Below are positions 11,726 to 26,905 of a DNA stretch of 64,000 nt, in pieces; the stretch's first letter is position 1, and each line of letters starts with the position of its first letter. The notes beneath the pieces were generated by a model. The model saw only the letters and a program-made list of their open reading frames with translations. It was not told the origin of the DNA and searched no databases. This stretch comes from Echinometra lucunter (taxonomy: Eukaryota > Echinodermata > Echinoidea > Camarodonta > Echinometridae): assembly GCA_029962745.1 (NCBI GenBank), contig CM057169.1:20676143-20740142 (forward strand), written 5' to 3'. Both the position numbers and the translations under genes were made by a program.

Positions 11726-11994
11726 CACTATGAACATGACAGACAAAGAAAGCGGACAAAATAAACAACCCCTCATTCTACCCTTCACAATGGTTCTGGT
11801 AGTCAAAAGAACAGCCCTTCACTGCTATTATCTAAAATATGTGGAACAGGTGTCACATGCATATTCACCTGGAACTACATGATTAAACATAATAGCAGTG
11901 AAGGGATGTTCTTTTGACTACCAGAACCATTGTGAAGGGTAAAATGAGAGGTTGTTTATTTTGTCCACTTTCTTTGTCAGTCATGTTCATAGTG
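11726..11994. repeat. foldback element with 106-bp arms
   Basis: The left arm 11726-11831 is the near-exact reverse complement of 11889-11994, with an approximately 57-bp loop. The arms differ by only a few bases. No target duplication or open frame was recognised. It fits a foldback transposon or MITE. Confidence 0.8.
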
Positions 11995-13295
11995 CCTATT
12001 TTATAGTAGTGCTTCTTACAAGCTAGACATATTGCATGCATGCACTATCTGAGCATTATTGTTCCTAATTTGGCTTCTTCTGTTCTGCGTGATATCATTG
12101 TGGCATTAATTTACATCAAAAATTATTTTTATGTACAAATGAATAAACAATATTTTTCTAGCTGAATTCATTAATCTAAATTTATGTAACTGCAAAAAAA
12201 AAAAAAAATCATACATATGACACTAGAGGTGCTAATTAAATTTCATGTACCAAATACATAGTACTAAGAGATTCCAGTATGATATCCGATACTCTGGGCC
12301 CAATTATGAAATACTTTGACCAAATACAAAACTCACTTTCGTTGCAAATGTTTTCTCATAAGGTGAAATTACACTTAATTATCCGCTGATCGAATGTGAT
12401 CATCATGCTGTCTTTATTCTGGTGTACCGTTTTATACTTAGAAGCAAAATATCAGGTTTCCAGTATGTTATTTCTGACTGTATAATTATTCATTATGTTT
12501 AATCACCTCATATACGAATTTTAACAACTGTGCTTGAAATTTGCAGCTAACTACTGGCCCATTCATTTTTTTTCTCTTAATACCGTGGCAGAAACTGATA
12601 TGTACGCTGCCTATATAGTATGTAATTATTGCTAAGCAGTTTCAAGTCCAACCAACTTAATATCCTGCTGATGTTTTGTTACTTTTATTATTATACGATG
12701 ATTTTATTAGTCTGCTATTCGGTAACATTCAATGATGCAACTGACATCCTTTCAATTTCAGTTCAGTTCCTTTCAATTCAATCCAATTCAATAAATAAAA
12801 TTCACCTTTTGTTAACGTAATCCTATCATATTAGCTATTTATTGTCATTTGTATTGCAAAATAATATCTATTGTACGTATGCATGTTACATAAAAAAAAT
12901 ATATATTAATGTTGACTACAAAACTGAGCTGGATGCATATACGAGCTTTATACCATGCATATATTTTTCCCCTAAATTCATATTGCATTACATTGATCAC
13001 TCTTTGTTTAATAATGGGGAAAATTGCGTTGGTTCTTCCGCAGGCAGTATGATGATGAATGCCCCATCAGAAATAAAAAAAGATGTTCAGCTGACTCATG
13101 GCTTATCAAATATTTACCCCGCAATGAAGAATTGCTGCTATACATGGACAGAACATTGGATCTCTCCATCAACGCACTGTTTTAACGATTAGGATCATAA
13201 TAAATCAAAAGTGGCCTGTAACATTTTGATACATGGTCATGGTGATAATGTAAGAAATTGAATTGTTTTACCAAGTAGACTTAGCTTGGAAACAT
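11995..13295. other. no gene seen
   Basis: AT-rich intergenic DNA. Short frames here have no recognisable domain. At about 12725-12800, ttcaattcaatccaattcaataaa resembles the AT-rich tail of a LINE. Confidence 0.3.
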
Positions 13296-13646
13296 GGGCG
13301 TCAGTAGGGGGAGGAGGGGTACACGCCCCCATACTTTTAAGGGTGGGGGACACTATAGTGTATGTCCCCAAAATTTAAGCTGGGGACTTCTTTTTGTCAG
13401 TAAATTTTTGTTGTGTGTCCCCAAAAAAATTTTATGTCCCCCCAAAAAAAAATTTTAAGCTGCTGTCAGCAAAAAAATGGTGTATATTTCCCCTCAAAAA
13501 ATAAATAAATGAATCAAATAATAAATAATAAAAAAATATAAAAAGGAATAAATAAATAATATAAAAAACTATTGAAAACAAATTAAGATGAGGACCTACT
13601 CCTTTTAGAGTGCCCTCTCCCAAGTACAAAACAGTTTGACGCCCCT
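13296..13646. mobile_element. possible C/G-ended MITE
   Basis: The left boundary tgggcgtcagtagggggagg and the right boundary caaactgttttgacgcccctg share an inverted ggggcgtca-type end of about 10 bases. The interior is A/C-rich with repeated gtcccc-aaaaa motifs. No target duplication was confirmed. Confidence 0.35.
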
Positions 13647-13820
13647 GCTCAGAAAAATTCCTTAAAGCATTGTAACGTTTAACCTAAGCTTATTAGTGGT
13701 GATTAAGAAAAAAAAAATCATTTTTGTACGTACTCTCCACGGTTTACAAATCACGTGGTCTTCACTCTGTATTCACTTCTTTATCATGTATATGCATTTG
13801 ATCACTGACGTGACTCCTGA

Positions 13821-13966
13821 GCCCCGTGTCATAAAACTTGTTATCAGTAACAACTGTCACATTTCTATGAAAAATTTACTCTCAGCCAATCAGGTGCAAG
13901 CATTTCAGCAGCTTATAAGAGTTATTGCAACTTGTTATTGATAACGAGTTTTATGAAACGGGGCCC
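13821..13966 (+). mobile_element. MITE, ggccccgtttcataaaact family, copy 1
   Basis: About 146 bp with terminal inverted repeats of about 30 bases (gccccgtgtcataaaacttg... and the complement ...gagttttatgaaacggggcc). The centre is ctcagccaatcaggtgcaa. A second copy in the same orientation lies at 29851-29993. Confidence 0.7.
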
Positions 13967-15060
13967 TGATGGAGTGAAAATAGAGTGAAAATCACTCTTT
14001 CTATTTAGAGAGAATATAAAGAGAATTAAACCGTACATATCTATTAGTATGGAGATATGAATAACTTTAACATTACAGGTTACTTTGGAAAATATGATAA
14101 TATGAATTATATGAATATACTGCATATTTGTTAATTTTCAGTTTTTTTCATAAACAGTGATGTATTTTAATACTCTATTCCTTTTTTACTTTAACCAAGC
14201 TTTTACTTGCATGTTAAACGCTTATCTAAAAACAAAGAAACCAATACTTAAATCTTTCGTCTAACATCTCAACAGTTATATATACACCGTAAATAATTAA
14301 TTATTTCATAATATTATTAAGGTTTAACATACATGTAAACGTTAAATGCTTTCGAAAGGTTTCCAATTGCAATTCAAATTCTGACAATCCGGAGACGTAT
14401 ACTATCAGCTCCACGAGTTACCATTAAAATACATTTGTAAACACTTTCGACTGTTCGCTTATCTTTATTATGACACTCTATCCTCTTATTTTCATAACGT
14501 GCCTAGTATACAGTTGACAGTGGTTGATATGCTGCCTCTTGAATTCAGCAAAATTGTTTAAGTGATTAATTAATTCGTGCGTCCATAGCAAGTAGCTCGC
14601 TTATAGACGGAGCACAACACGTTTATAGACGGAGCCCAACAGGCAGGGGGTTAATTCTGCCCTAATTTGGCAAAAGGAAGCAAGTGACAAAAGTGATATT
14701 TCCTGTAAACGAGCAAAATGTATCTGTCATTTACACTGGCGTCAATGCAATATCATGATGTCTTGCATCACATATCTCTTAACATGATGAGTGCTTATGC
14801 ACTATCCTATACATACGTAATTCCCACCTGTCTATTCTTCTTATATTTCAGTCTGGTTGTCGGTCATGTTATGTCATGTTGGTCTGTGGCAGCCCATCTC
14901 CCATTTCCTCCTTTTAATTTCTTGCTATTTTCTCCTCTTTTCCCCCTTGTGTTCCCTGTCTGGTTGTCTTGTCTTTTCTTGTCTTGTCCCTCTTTCGTCT
15001 TGTCTTGTCTTGTGTTATCTTGCCTTATTTCTCCCTTTTCCTATTGTCCTCTTCTTTAAT
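13967..15060. other. no gene seen; pyrimidine-rich CTTGT tract at end
   Basis: AT-rich DNA, then a pyrimidine-rich segment at about 14880-15060 with recurrent cttgtcttgtc units. No gene was recognised. Confidence 0.3.
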
Positions 15061-15440
15061 TGTCTCAAATGTGTAACGCATCGTTCATCTGGAGGAGTCC
15101 TTACTGTGTGACTGAATCTGCAACTGTAATATATACTGCTGTTTTACCTACCTCTGTATCACACATTCTTCTGTTTTCTTTTCTTACTTTCCTTTTTCTT
15201 TCTTGAGGAATCCACGTCACTACAAGCATTGCTTTTTTGTGGATTTCTCTTTTCTAATATCATTTTTTTTCTTTTAATACACTATGTCAAGCAGACATTT
15301 AATTTGTTTTGATGTTAATTAGAGGAAAAAAATGTATGTTTGTTTAGTTATTTTATTTCTGCTTAAAAGAAGAAGAAGAAAAAAAACAATTATGTCTTGT
15401 GTTATATTGGAAATAAAACCTGAACTTGAACTTGAATTTG
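15061..15440 (+). mobile_element. possible LINE 3' tail
   Basis: The segment ends in ggaaataaaacctgaacttg followed by short aacttgaa repeats, a form typical of non-LTR retrotransposon 3' tails. No reverse transcriptase frame is preserved. Confidence 0.3.
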
Positions 15441-16837
15441 AACTTATGTATAAAATATGACCCAGAAGAAGAGCATAAGGGGTATAATAATGAAAATATC
15501 AATAACTCAGATTTGGTTGATGTGTCACTTGCTTCCTTTTGCCAAAGCAGAGCAGAATTAATTTAATAATGGATGCCTGGCTGTGCATGATAAAAGAAAT
15601 CCTTGACAACTGAAGTGTAAATGTATATTCCACAGGTACGGTATGATTATTAGGCGACTGATAAATTACACTGAGGACTTTAGGTGTTTGATATTCATAT
15701 CTTGTTGAGAACCCTTTTCTTTTATTTTATTCTGTTTATGTATTTATTGATACATGTTTATTCATTTTCAAGTCTGTTTTGGGGAGCCGTCAGCGAATTT
15801 GGGGGATAAAAGGAGACACTCGTCGGAAAATATCAAATGTGCCAGAAAAATATTAAACGGGCCTGCCCCGCTCGTCCAGAATTTCAACAAAATCTTGATG
15901 ATTTAACTGTTTTTAATAGATTTTCAAGAGAAAAATCCTGTCGGTTTATTTCATCTCAAACCCGGAAGTCTTGAATAATCAGGAGTTGCAAACTTAGGCC
16001 TAAAGCATCACACGACAGATAATTTTGGTATCCAAATTTCATGTTGAAATTCTAGTACATGCCGTATAAATCACAATCACTTGCAAAAATTCTCTTCTAT
16101 TACAGCTAGGTTAAAATGGGGGAACATTATAAATTCAAGGTATAAAGGGTTAACCATATTAGGATTTAGCCAGGTGAAAATGGTTCAGGGCCTTTCAAAG
16201 GACACCCTGACCCAAGATAAAATGGGGTTTGGGAGATGGCATGGTTTATTTTGAATGATAACTTTCCCTCTCTTCACGTAGGATCTACCTTAAATCATAA
16301 TATTCCACCCAACTCCATGCACACACTGCGGACCGACCTAATGATTTGCCTTGAATTAGAACAAAGTAAAAAATAATAATAATAATTTTGTGTTAGTTAG
16401 CATTTCATATGAGCAATGAATATAATAACTTAGTAATAGGAGCTTGGTCTTGAATTGCTAAAGGGCTGCATGTCTTTGACGAAAAAATTCCAGGAGCAAA
16501 ACAGAAGCAGATTTTCGATTACCGAAATTAAATTTTAGAATGACGATTATTCAAAGACATAATCAGAATGTAGGTGACGTCACGTAATCATACTTACCCA
16601 AACGTAACACGCTGAACACTGCTGCGCATGGACATCCTCACCGAATGACGGCCTCACAGCTGGAATAAATTCATTCGAAGAATTCCTGGCTACTTGTTTG
16701 AATGCCGGGAGTATCAGTCATAGATACATGCATGCCTGGCCTCGTTAGGATTCCCGGCTTGTTTGATTGGTTAATTCAAAGATTACGCTATCTCGCCAGA
16801 TAGGGCGCCCTTGCTTTTTGTGAAACGATGCTGACAA
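15441..16837. other. no gene seen
   Basis: Non-repetitive AT-rich intergenic DNA without a supported exon. Confidence 0.3.
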
Positions 16838-17049
16838 CTACCTCACGTATAGCCTATAATCTAGGCGGAGGATGCAGCTATTGTCTCTGCTGTTACGCTA
16901 AACGTCTGATGCGGCGAGACTACGAACAGTGGATGCGGAGTCTTGCAGCATCAGACGTATCGCTTAGCAAAGACAATAGTCTCGCCTCATCAGACGTTTA
17001 GCGCAACAGTAAAGACAATAGCTGCATCCTGCGGCTACCTCACGTATAG
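16838..17049. repeat. foldback between 15-bp direct repeats
   Basis: A perfect 15-bp direct repeat, ctacctcacgtatag, sits at 16838-16852 and 17035-17049. Between them are two approximately 57-bp inverted arms (about 16864-16920 and 16978-17034) sharing gatgcagctattgtct and cgctaaacgtctgatg. A partial third copy lies in the loop (about 16948-16980). Confidence 0.75.
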
Positions 17050-17165
17050 TATTCAGTTTACCTTTAATCTTTCTTTCAATTCCTTGTTTTTTCTCCATAT
17101 TCTCTCACTCCTATCCCTTCCTCTTATATAATATCTTTATTCTCATCACTTCTTTATTTCTTTCT

Positions 17166-17173
17166 CTCCCCCT

Positions 17174-17205
<32 letters not shown>

Positions 17206-17302
17206 ATTCTCAATATTCCCTCTACACTCACACAATCACACACACAGAGACACACACACACATTCTCACAGTACATCCTGACAAGCCCTCCTCTCTCTCA
17301 CG

Positions 17303-17392
<90 letters not shown>
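17166..17392. repeat. (CT)n microsatellites with (CA)n island
   Basis: CT runs at about 17181-17206 and about 17307-17392 flank an acacacaca segment at about 17228-17262. Simple sequence only. Confidence 0.9.
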
Positions 17393-17395
<3 letters not shown>

Positions 17396-18132
17396 CATCC
17401 TCACTATCATTCTCATTTATACCCATCTATCTCAATTCGTTCATATTCAGACACCTGTCATGCCTGTTGTCAGGAATCCTCAAATGCACACTTCGTGATG
17501 CATTTTCATATCATCAACAGGATCAATACAGACTGATAAGGCCCTCAGCTTTAGGGCAAAGTACGACGACTTTAATCAACACACAACAAGGAAAAACGTG
17601 CTATGCTATGCTGACATGCTATCAGATTCAGTTCAAACCTATTTAATTCCATGCTCATGATAACGTCAACATCTCCCCCCTCTCCGAAAAAAAAAGGATG
17701 ACGATAATGTATACTAGCATTCTGGGATTATCATGCCATTGTATCTCAATAATTTCTACAGTTATACTTTTCTTAGGATGAAAGTATATGGTAATTGACA
17801 AATTATGTCTCAACAAAGCGAAATGAATCGATACTTTGCTAGTGTGATCATAAAAGAGTTCGTGCTAGCCTCTTGAAGGCCCTACGTCATATCATCAAGG
17901 ATCAATGATATACAGTGAATAATTTCGCCTCTAGCATAAAAATTTCAAAATCCAATTCATTATGCAATTTATTTCGAGTGAAATTCTACTCATCTGCTTT
18001 AAGAAAGCAGCTGAATTAAATTCTTGAAGTCTAGAGTAGTGTGTACTTTAAAAGAATTTTTGAAGTCTAGAGTAGTGTGTATTTTAAAAGAAGGCCCTTG
18101 TAGCTTCATGAATGATGTATAGTACTAATTCA
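17393..18132. other. amylase 3' flank
   Basis: Downstream of the amylase stop. It contains a 36-bp tandem duplication (tgaagtctagagtagtgtgt at 18025 and 18061) that probably lies in the 3' UTR, and a poly(A) signal candidate at 17968-17973. No separate gene was seen. Confidence 0.45.
17968..17973 (-). terminator. candidate poly(A) signal for amylase
   Basis: TTTATT on the plus strand reads AATAAA on the minus strand, about 160 nt downstream of the amylase stop codon. Confidence 0.45.
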
Positions 18133-21990
<3,858 letters not shown>

Positions 21991-22164
21991 GGGGTGTTGC
22001 AAGAAAGTTGCAATCGATTCCAAGTTGCAACTGATTGTCACTGGCCAATCAAAATCATTGTTGCATGCATGTCTTCTTAAAATGGAAGACGCTGAGCCAA
22101 TCAGAATGGTTGTTTCAAAATTAGCAATAATTTGCAATTGATTGCAACTTTCTTGCAACACCCC
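21991..22164. mobile_element. MITE, ggggtgttgcaagaaagttg family
   Basis: A 174-bp element with about 29-base terminal inverted repeats: ggggtgttgcaagaaagttg at the left and caactttcttgcaacacccc at the right. Two internal ccaatca(ga/aa)at motifs. No clear target duplication. Confidence 0.7.
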
Positions 22165-22754
22165 TCGATTGCTATTAAGCCGAGTGAAAAAAAAAACACA
22201 CACACAAGAATTAAGCTGAATGAAAATATTGAAGATTTCGTTTGCAAAAACCGATAAACGCCATTTTGACAATTTTAAAGTAATTTCATTGTCATATAGT
22301 ACAAAATATCACCTTTTAAATGATATATTGTTCTTCACATATAAGGGTATACTTTTTAAGTTATGATCAAAAGTAGCATAAATTTTCTTATTATTCTCTC
22401 TATTTTTTAAAAATCTTTAATTGCAAATATCTCCATTTGAAAAAATGGATTTATCGGTTTTTGCAAACAAACTCTTCAATTATGTTTGTCGGTGATGACA
22501 AACAGCAATATTTCATTCTTACCCGTATGACCGTAGCAGATCCTGGGAGGAAATTCTAATAAGCTACCTCTACAGGCTCCAATACACCTTGAAGTTCTAC
22601 AATTCCTAGACATAAGTCGAGGTATTTATATCATATTTGTCGTAAAATATCTGAGGAGGATATGGAGACCCAAAATATTATCTGGATTGAGATACTTTAT
22701 CTTGATGTAGTTGTTAATTAACCATCTTTTCTTGGGTTGACAAACTATCACAAA
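22165..22754. other. no gene seen
   Basis: AT-rich. Two copies of aaaccgataaa/ttatcggtttttgcaaa occur in inverted orientation (near 22246 and 22450), a weak foldback. No coding signal. Confidence 0.3.
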
Positions 22755-22930
22755 CCTGGCGTGATGACTTGGAGGTAGAGCAACTGGTTTGTAACAGACG
22801 GTCCGGGGTTCGAAAGAGTGTCATTCTGCAAGTGCCTTATTGAAAGTAAAGGATTGATCCTCAATTACCAAGTCCATGGGATACGACTGAATGCTTTACG
22901 TCTCCTGCATGGTTGCTCGGTGTATAGGCA
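22755..22930 (+). mobile_element. tRNA-derived SINE fragment
   Basis: A Pol III box A-like segment (cttggaggtagagcaac) is followed about 35 bases later by a box B-like ggggttcgaaag, then non-tRNA body sequence. This is the arrangement of a tRNA-derived SINE head. The tRNA itself would not fold fully. Confidence 0.45.
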
Positions 22931-22980
22931 TAGATAGTTAACTTGCTTCCTTAGCAGTAAACTTAAAGACAGTCATCACC

Positions 22981-22988
22981 AACATCAT

Positions 22989-23022
<34 letters not shown>

Positions 23023-23080
23023 TTCACCACCACCATCATCACCATCATCATCATCATCATCACCATCACCATCATCATCA
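22981..23080. repeat. (ATC)n microsatellite
   Basis: ATC/CAC trinucleotide run of about 100 bp. Confidence 0.9.
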
Positions 23081-24297
23081 TGAGTAGCAGCTGCAGAGGA
23101 ACTCCAGCATCCCTAAAGAAGAATGAAAACGACAACAATGTTATCGATGTTATACGATTACACGAATGGTAATGATGAAGATGATGGTCATGATGATGAA
23201 ATTATGATAATATAATGATGATGATAATAATAATGGAAGATTATTTTATATCGCTCATGTCTGGCACCGATTAGCCATTATGATATCATATTTGCCATCA
23301 TTATGGCGCCTCATATGAGGTATCCCCGGCAAAGATTTTTTCCGAGGTGGTGTCTTAACACAAATAACATGAATAAGTATCAAAAGAAGAAACAAACAAA
23401 GAATAACAAATAAATTTTAATGAACCCACATAAGAGTATCTCAAATATTAAATACTGAATGTAAAACACTGCATGAAAAACATACATATCGAAACGTTAT
23501 TGCACTGACATACTGGAATGCTAATGCACATTGCAGTAAGAAAAAAAGACATATCTGTTCTGTTTTTTATGATGATGAGAAATCATCTTTTTATTCAATT
23601 ACTCGGAATTTATTTTGCCATGTTAGTTACAGGTCAAACCATCAAAAGCAGAAGCTGATGGAAATTTCCAGAAATTTCCTGTTAGCCTGATGACTTCAAT
23701 TCTTTATTTACATTTCGTTATCATGGTTATGAAACACGAAAACTGTCACGCGGTACAAAGTGTTACTAATATTTTTTGGCGATAATATTTCTTACCACAT
23801 GTTTGGTGAATAGCAGTTCTCACGAATGGCTTCTTCGTGATGTAATTATTTTCAGGCCATGTAATTTATCAGATGAGAGATAGATTTTATCTTGACATAT
23901 AAAATTCCGTGACAAGAAAGGGGAGGCACGTAAAATTGCCCTGCGGTGAATTTCTTCCCTTACTCCCTAGTAGATTCCTGTACTCTACTCTTAGATGAAA
24001 ACAAAAATCGTTTTTGGAATCCACTATCCCTTCAAGGCTCTCTCATCATTACGCCAGTGATTTACAAATGTTGCTGATATGACATGATTTTCCGGAAGGG
24101 GGGGGGGGGGGGGTGTCAACTTATACTTTTTATGCGTTTGTTTGAAAAATTTAACGTAGTTTGTAGGCCTACGTCTTGACCGTTGTCATCAATACCCGCA
24201 TTCATACCCCCTCCCCCCCCCCCCCTTAATAGCAGTTGCCCATTATGCCATTATGCCACCCGGTGGTGATGCCGATTTTTTTCTTCCCCCCCCCCCC

Positions 24298-24332
<35 letters not shown>

Positions 24333-24965
24333 TTGCTCATTACGCCCATACTGCCCATAAATATATCTTATTTGGAAGAGCTCTGTAAACACACGGGGGG
24401 CAAATGAGAAAAATGAATTATATGTATTCAAAGCACTCATATGGGAGGTTTTTTTCTTTTTTTTTTTCATTTTAAAATAACCTACAGGTTATGATTATGA
24501 TGTACGATAATATTGGTGACAGTAGTATGTCATGATAATGCACGGGACTCATGGTAATACAATTAAGACGGTTATGAATAAACGTGCAGGAAAATTAGAA
24601 GTATTCCAAGAGTATATTATAGGATCGAAGATAATCATGATAGCGGTGGAGATGGAGACCACAGTGATTACATGTCCTTTAATAGTTCAGTTTACCTATG
24701 TAGAATGACAGATGCAATAGTGTGTCACTGTTTTCTCTATTAGACTGATTATGAATAAATGTCCACGTTTTGTTTTGAAAAATGCTATTCCTATTTGATT
24801 TCATTGTGATAGTGAAATGCAAAAAATAGATTAGGACAGATAACATTTATTCTGTGTTTACATTGCAGTTATAAAACTCATTGCAGTTATAAAACTCACA
24901 AGATATTTCCATTATATATCTGCCGCCCAAACCTGTTCTGCTGACAATGCTATATTGCCATATGC
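23081..24965. other. no gene seen; long G, C and A runs
   Basis: Intergenic. It holds a (GAT)n stretch near 23170-23235, a G run at about 24098-24114, a C run at about 24205-24225 and a C-then-A run at about 24286-24328. No supported gene. Confidence 0.35.
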
Positions 24966-25018
24966 TTGGTGCCACTGAAGTTCTCACAAAATAATCAAGT
25001 CATCTCAGGTCATTCCAT

Positions 25019-25700
25019 GTCAGCATTTGGTGGAGGTGGTGTTGGAGGTGATGGTATTGGTTTTGGTGGTGGTAGTAATGGTGGTACCGGTGGTGGTGAT
25101 GGTGGAGATGGTGGAAGTGGTGGAGGTGGTAAAGGTGTTGGAGGTGGTGGTGGAGATGATGGTGTTGGTTTTGGTGGTGGTAGTGATGGTGGTACCGGTG
25201 GTGGTGATGGTGGAGGTGGTGGAGGTGGTGGAGGTGGTGGAGGTGATGGTGGAGATGATGGTGTTGGTTTTGGTGGTGGTAGTGATGGTGGTACCGGTGG
25301 TGGTGATGGTGGAGACGGTGGAGGTGGTGGAGGTGGAGGTGGTGGAGGTGGTGGAGGAGGTGGTGGAGGTGGTGGTGGAGATGATGGTGTTGGTGTTGGT
25401 GGTGGTGGTGGTGGTATTGGTTTTGGTGGTGGTAGTGATGGTGGTACCGGTGGTGGTGATGGTGGAGACGGTGGAGGTGGTGGAGGTGGTGGTGGAGATG
25501 ATGGTGTTGGTGGTGGTGGTGGTGGTGGTGGTGGAGGTGGTGATGGTTGGTTGATGGAAGTGGTGGTGGTGATGGTGGTGGTGATAATGATGACGATGAT
25601 GGTGATGAGGACGATGATTGTGCTGATCATAATGGTGGTGATGATAATGATGACAATGACGGTGATGACGATGATGGTAATTATGATGATGATGATAATG
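25019..25700. repeat. GGT/GGA minisatellite, open on both strands
   Basis: Units of about 80-170 bp built from GGT, GGA and GAT triplets. Markers recur: gatgatggtgttggttttgg and agtgatggtggtaccggtgg appear about four times. One plus-strand frame reads 245 Gly-rich residues and one minus-strand frame 240 Pro-rich residues, a consequence of the triplet composition. The tail (about 25590-25700) decays into GAT repeats. No splice sites or flanking exons suggest a real gene. Confidence 0.8.
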
Positions 25701-25805
25701 TAGATGGCAAATGATATTTCCATCAAGTTCAAATTTAATTAACTAGTATATTCATTAGTTATCAAGTTACAACCACACAATCATGCACCTACCGGTATAG
25801 AAGTG

Positions 25806-26480
25806 TCATATACATTTACACGTACCATGTTAAAGTGGTGCGAACATAGTGATCTACAATGAGAACTTAGTAAACTTCAAATCTTAATATCATAATTGGT
25901 AGGATTAAATATATCATAGAAAAAGAATGTGAGAAAATTACGATGCCCCGACCGGGATTTGAACCCGAGACCCTGGCTTTTTCTATAAACTTCAAATGTT
26001 ATAAGAGTGAGAACACAGCAGCTTACAGAGTAAAATTAAGGTCAACAGTGTTAAATCAATGTGAAACTAGTATCCTATATAGCATTAAAGCAATGCGAAC
26101 ATAACATCTCCGAGTTTTAAAGTAGTGTGAACACAATATCTTCTTAGCATGATAAAATAGTGTGACTATAGTTGCACCTTACAATGTAAAAACGATTTGA
26201 GCATAGTGATCTCGAGCATTAAATTATTATGAATGTAGTAGCTCCAATGTGAATAGAGCACCTCCCAATGTTAAAATAAAGTGAGCATAGAGCCTTCGAG
26301 GCAAAAAGGTGTGAACATGGTGTCCTACAATTTTAAAACAGTACAAACATGAAGCAAGTAGGAAGTTTAAATGATGCTGTGTCTCCAAAGTATTGTACAT
26401 AATATGCACTACTATAATATTAATAGAGTGTGAACACAGTGCTATGATCATAATGCCCTACAACTTGACTATGGCATTGT
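25806..26480. repeat. degenerate satellite, about 45-bp unit
   Basis: Roughly fourteen diverged copies of a unit like gtgtgaacatagtgatctcc-aatgttaaaatagt run through the segment. No coding content. Confidence 0.55.
25938..25985 (-). other. isolated tRNA T-arm-like sequence
   Basis: On the minus strand, ctcgggttcaaatcccgg is a perfect tRNA T-arm (box B) with 5-bp stem, but there is no D-arm/box A or anticodon arm in the preceding sequence. It is probably a SINE remnant or tRNA pseudogene fragment. Confidence 0.35.
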
Positions 26481-26807
26481 CCTGGCTCAAAAAAAAAAAA
26501 TCATCCCGTCTCACTGTCGATTGCTTAAAACATTGCCAACTTACACACATCCAAAATGTGAATACACAATTACAAAAATGATCCTCACCTCATGATACAT
26601 GTAAGTCACATGATATTCATTAAAAGAAAAAAAAAATATGAAAAAAAAAATTACTCTGTTACTCAGCTGCTATTAAAATCATCATCTGCCTTCCGAGTGA
26701 TAAGGATGAAAGAAAAGTAAATAATCTATCACAAAATCAATCTCTAATATGCATATTGCTCTGTTGTTCAGTGTATATAAGGCTCCAGTATTATTAAATC
26801 AGATTTT

Positions 26808-26813
26808 TTTATT
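26808..26813 (-). terminator. candidate poly(A) signal for CATSPERD
   Basis: AATAAA on the minus strand about 93 nt past the CATSPERD stop codon at 26906-26908. Confidence 0.55.
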
Positions 26814-26905
26814 CTCGCACAAATTCTGAAACAATCAAAGTGAAAAATGTGTAAAATCAGAAAATTGATCCACATTTAGTCCTACAACAAAAGATTTGGC
26901 TGATG

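Noticed and set aside
12842..13192. 116-codon frame as a possible small gene
   Set aside because: AT-rich sequence, no recognisable motif, no splice or promoter support.
25010..25732. 240-245 residue Gly-rich and Pro-rich frames
   Set aside because: They follow from GGT/GGA triplet repetition on both strands. No splice sites, signal peptide or flanking exon supports a gene.
25938..25985. Functional tRNA gene on the minus strand
   Set aside because: Only the T-arm is present. No D-arm, anticodon arm or acceptor pairing could be found.
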